Below are positions 4,930 through 5,003 of a stretch of 5,003 bases of DNA, one piece after another. The notes under the pieces were generated by a model. That model saw only the letters and a program-made list of their open reading frames with translations, did not search any database and was not told the DNA's origin. Every line of letters starts with the position of its first letter. Position 1 is the first letter of the stretch. Made by a program: the position numbers and the translations under genes. This DNA is from an uncultured Limosilactobacillus sp. (GTDB taxonomy: Bacteria; Bacillota; Bacilli; Lactobacillales; Lactobacillaceae), in NCBI GenBank assembly GCA_944326735.1, contig CALVFC010000109.1, positions 1 through 5,003 of the forward strand. Direction: 5' to 3'.

Positions 4930-5003
4930 ATGTCAGAAAATTCAAGTAGTAGTCAGGGCAACGGTGGTCATATTCACCGGACGCTGCAAACACGTCACCT
5001 GGC
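4930..5003 (+). CDS. lysP: Lysine-specific permease, N-terminal fragment
   Basis: Only the first 24 codons and two bases of the next are in the window. The start ATG at 4930 follows GGAGG (4916-4920) by 9 nt. The peptide is a polar Ser/Asn-rich N-terminus followed by HIHRTLQTRHL (14-24). A hydrophilic tail ending in R-x-L-x-x-RHL/M directly before the first membrane helix is typical of the amino acid/polyamine/organocation permeases of the LysP group, which import lysine with protons. The assignment rests on this short match plus the lysine riboswitch directly upstream; together they make a lysine transporter the best call, but no membrane helix is visible here. Confidence 0.75.
   Translation, partial: MSENSSSSQGNGGHIHRTLQTRHL

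Overview
The window reads as a chromosomal segment of a low-to-mid GC Firmicute. It is most likely a member of the Lactobacillaceae, and the protein flavour suggests Limosilactobacillus or a close relative. That placement is inferred from strong AAGGAGG-type ribosome sites, the lactic-acid-bacterial MntR type and the lysine-riboswitch/lysP arrangement; no ribosomal marker is present.

Layout from left to right: (1) the 3' end of a VIT-family (VIT1/CCC1) Fe/Mn transporter gene on + (2-292); (2) a bidirectional terminator (314-348) shared with the convergent gene; (3) a CDF-family divalent cation exporter on - (360-1283); (4) a 171-nt divergent intergenic region with two promoters, a DtxR/MntR-type box and a second palindrome; (5) a + strand run made of an MntR-like DtxR-family repressor (1455-2111), the two halves of a ThrE-type threonine/serine exporter (2132-2887 and 2898-3371), and a PAP2-family membrane phosphatase with its own likely promoter (3417-4091), closed by a terminator (4106-4135); (6) a GNAT acetyltransferase (4157-4624); (7) a lysine riboswitch leader (promoter 4634-4661, aptamer about 4670-4836, terminator 4861-4900) in front of the first 24 codons of a lysine-permease-like gene (from 4930, running off the window).

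Two themes stand out. The left half is a metal-homeostasis neighbourhood: a VIT transporter, a CDF exporter and an MntR-type sensor, with a DtxR-like half-palindrome placed to touch the regulator's promoter and sit just upstream of the exporter's promoter. The right end is a self-contained lysine-uptake control unit, where lysine binding to the leader RNA should stop transcription before lysP. The bipartite amino-acid exporter directly behind the metalloregulator is the least expected pairing. I saw no mobile element, CRISPR array, tRNA or rRNA, and no clearly undescribed system. Every gene belongs to a recognisable family, and the interest lies in regulation and gene pairing.
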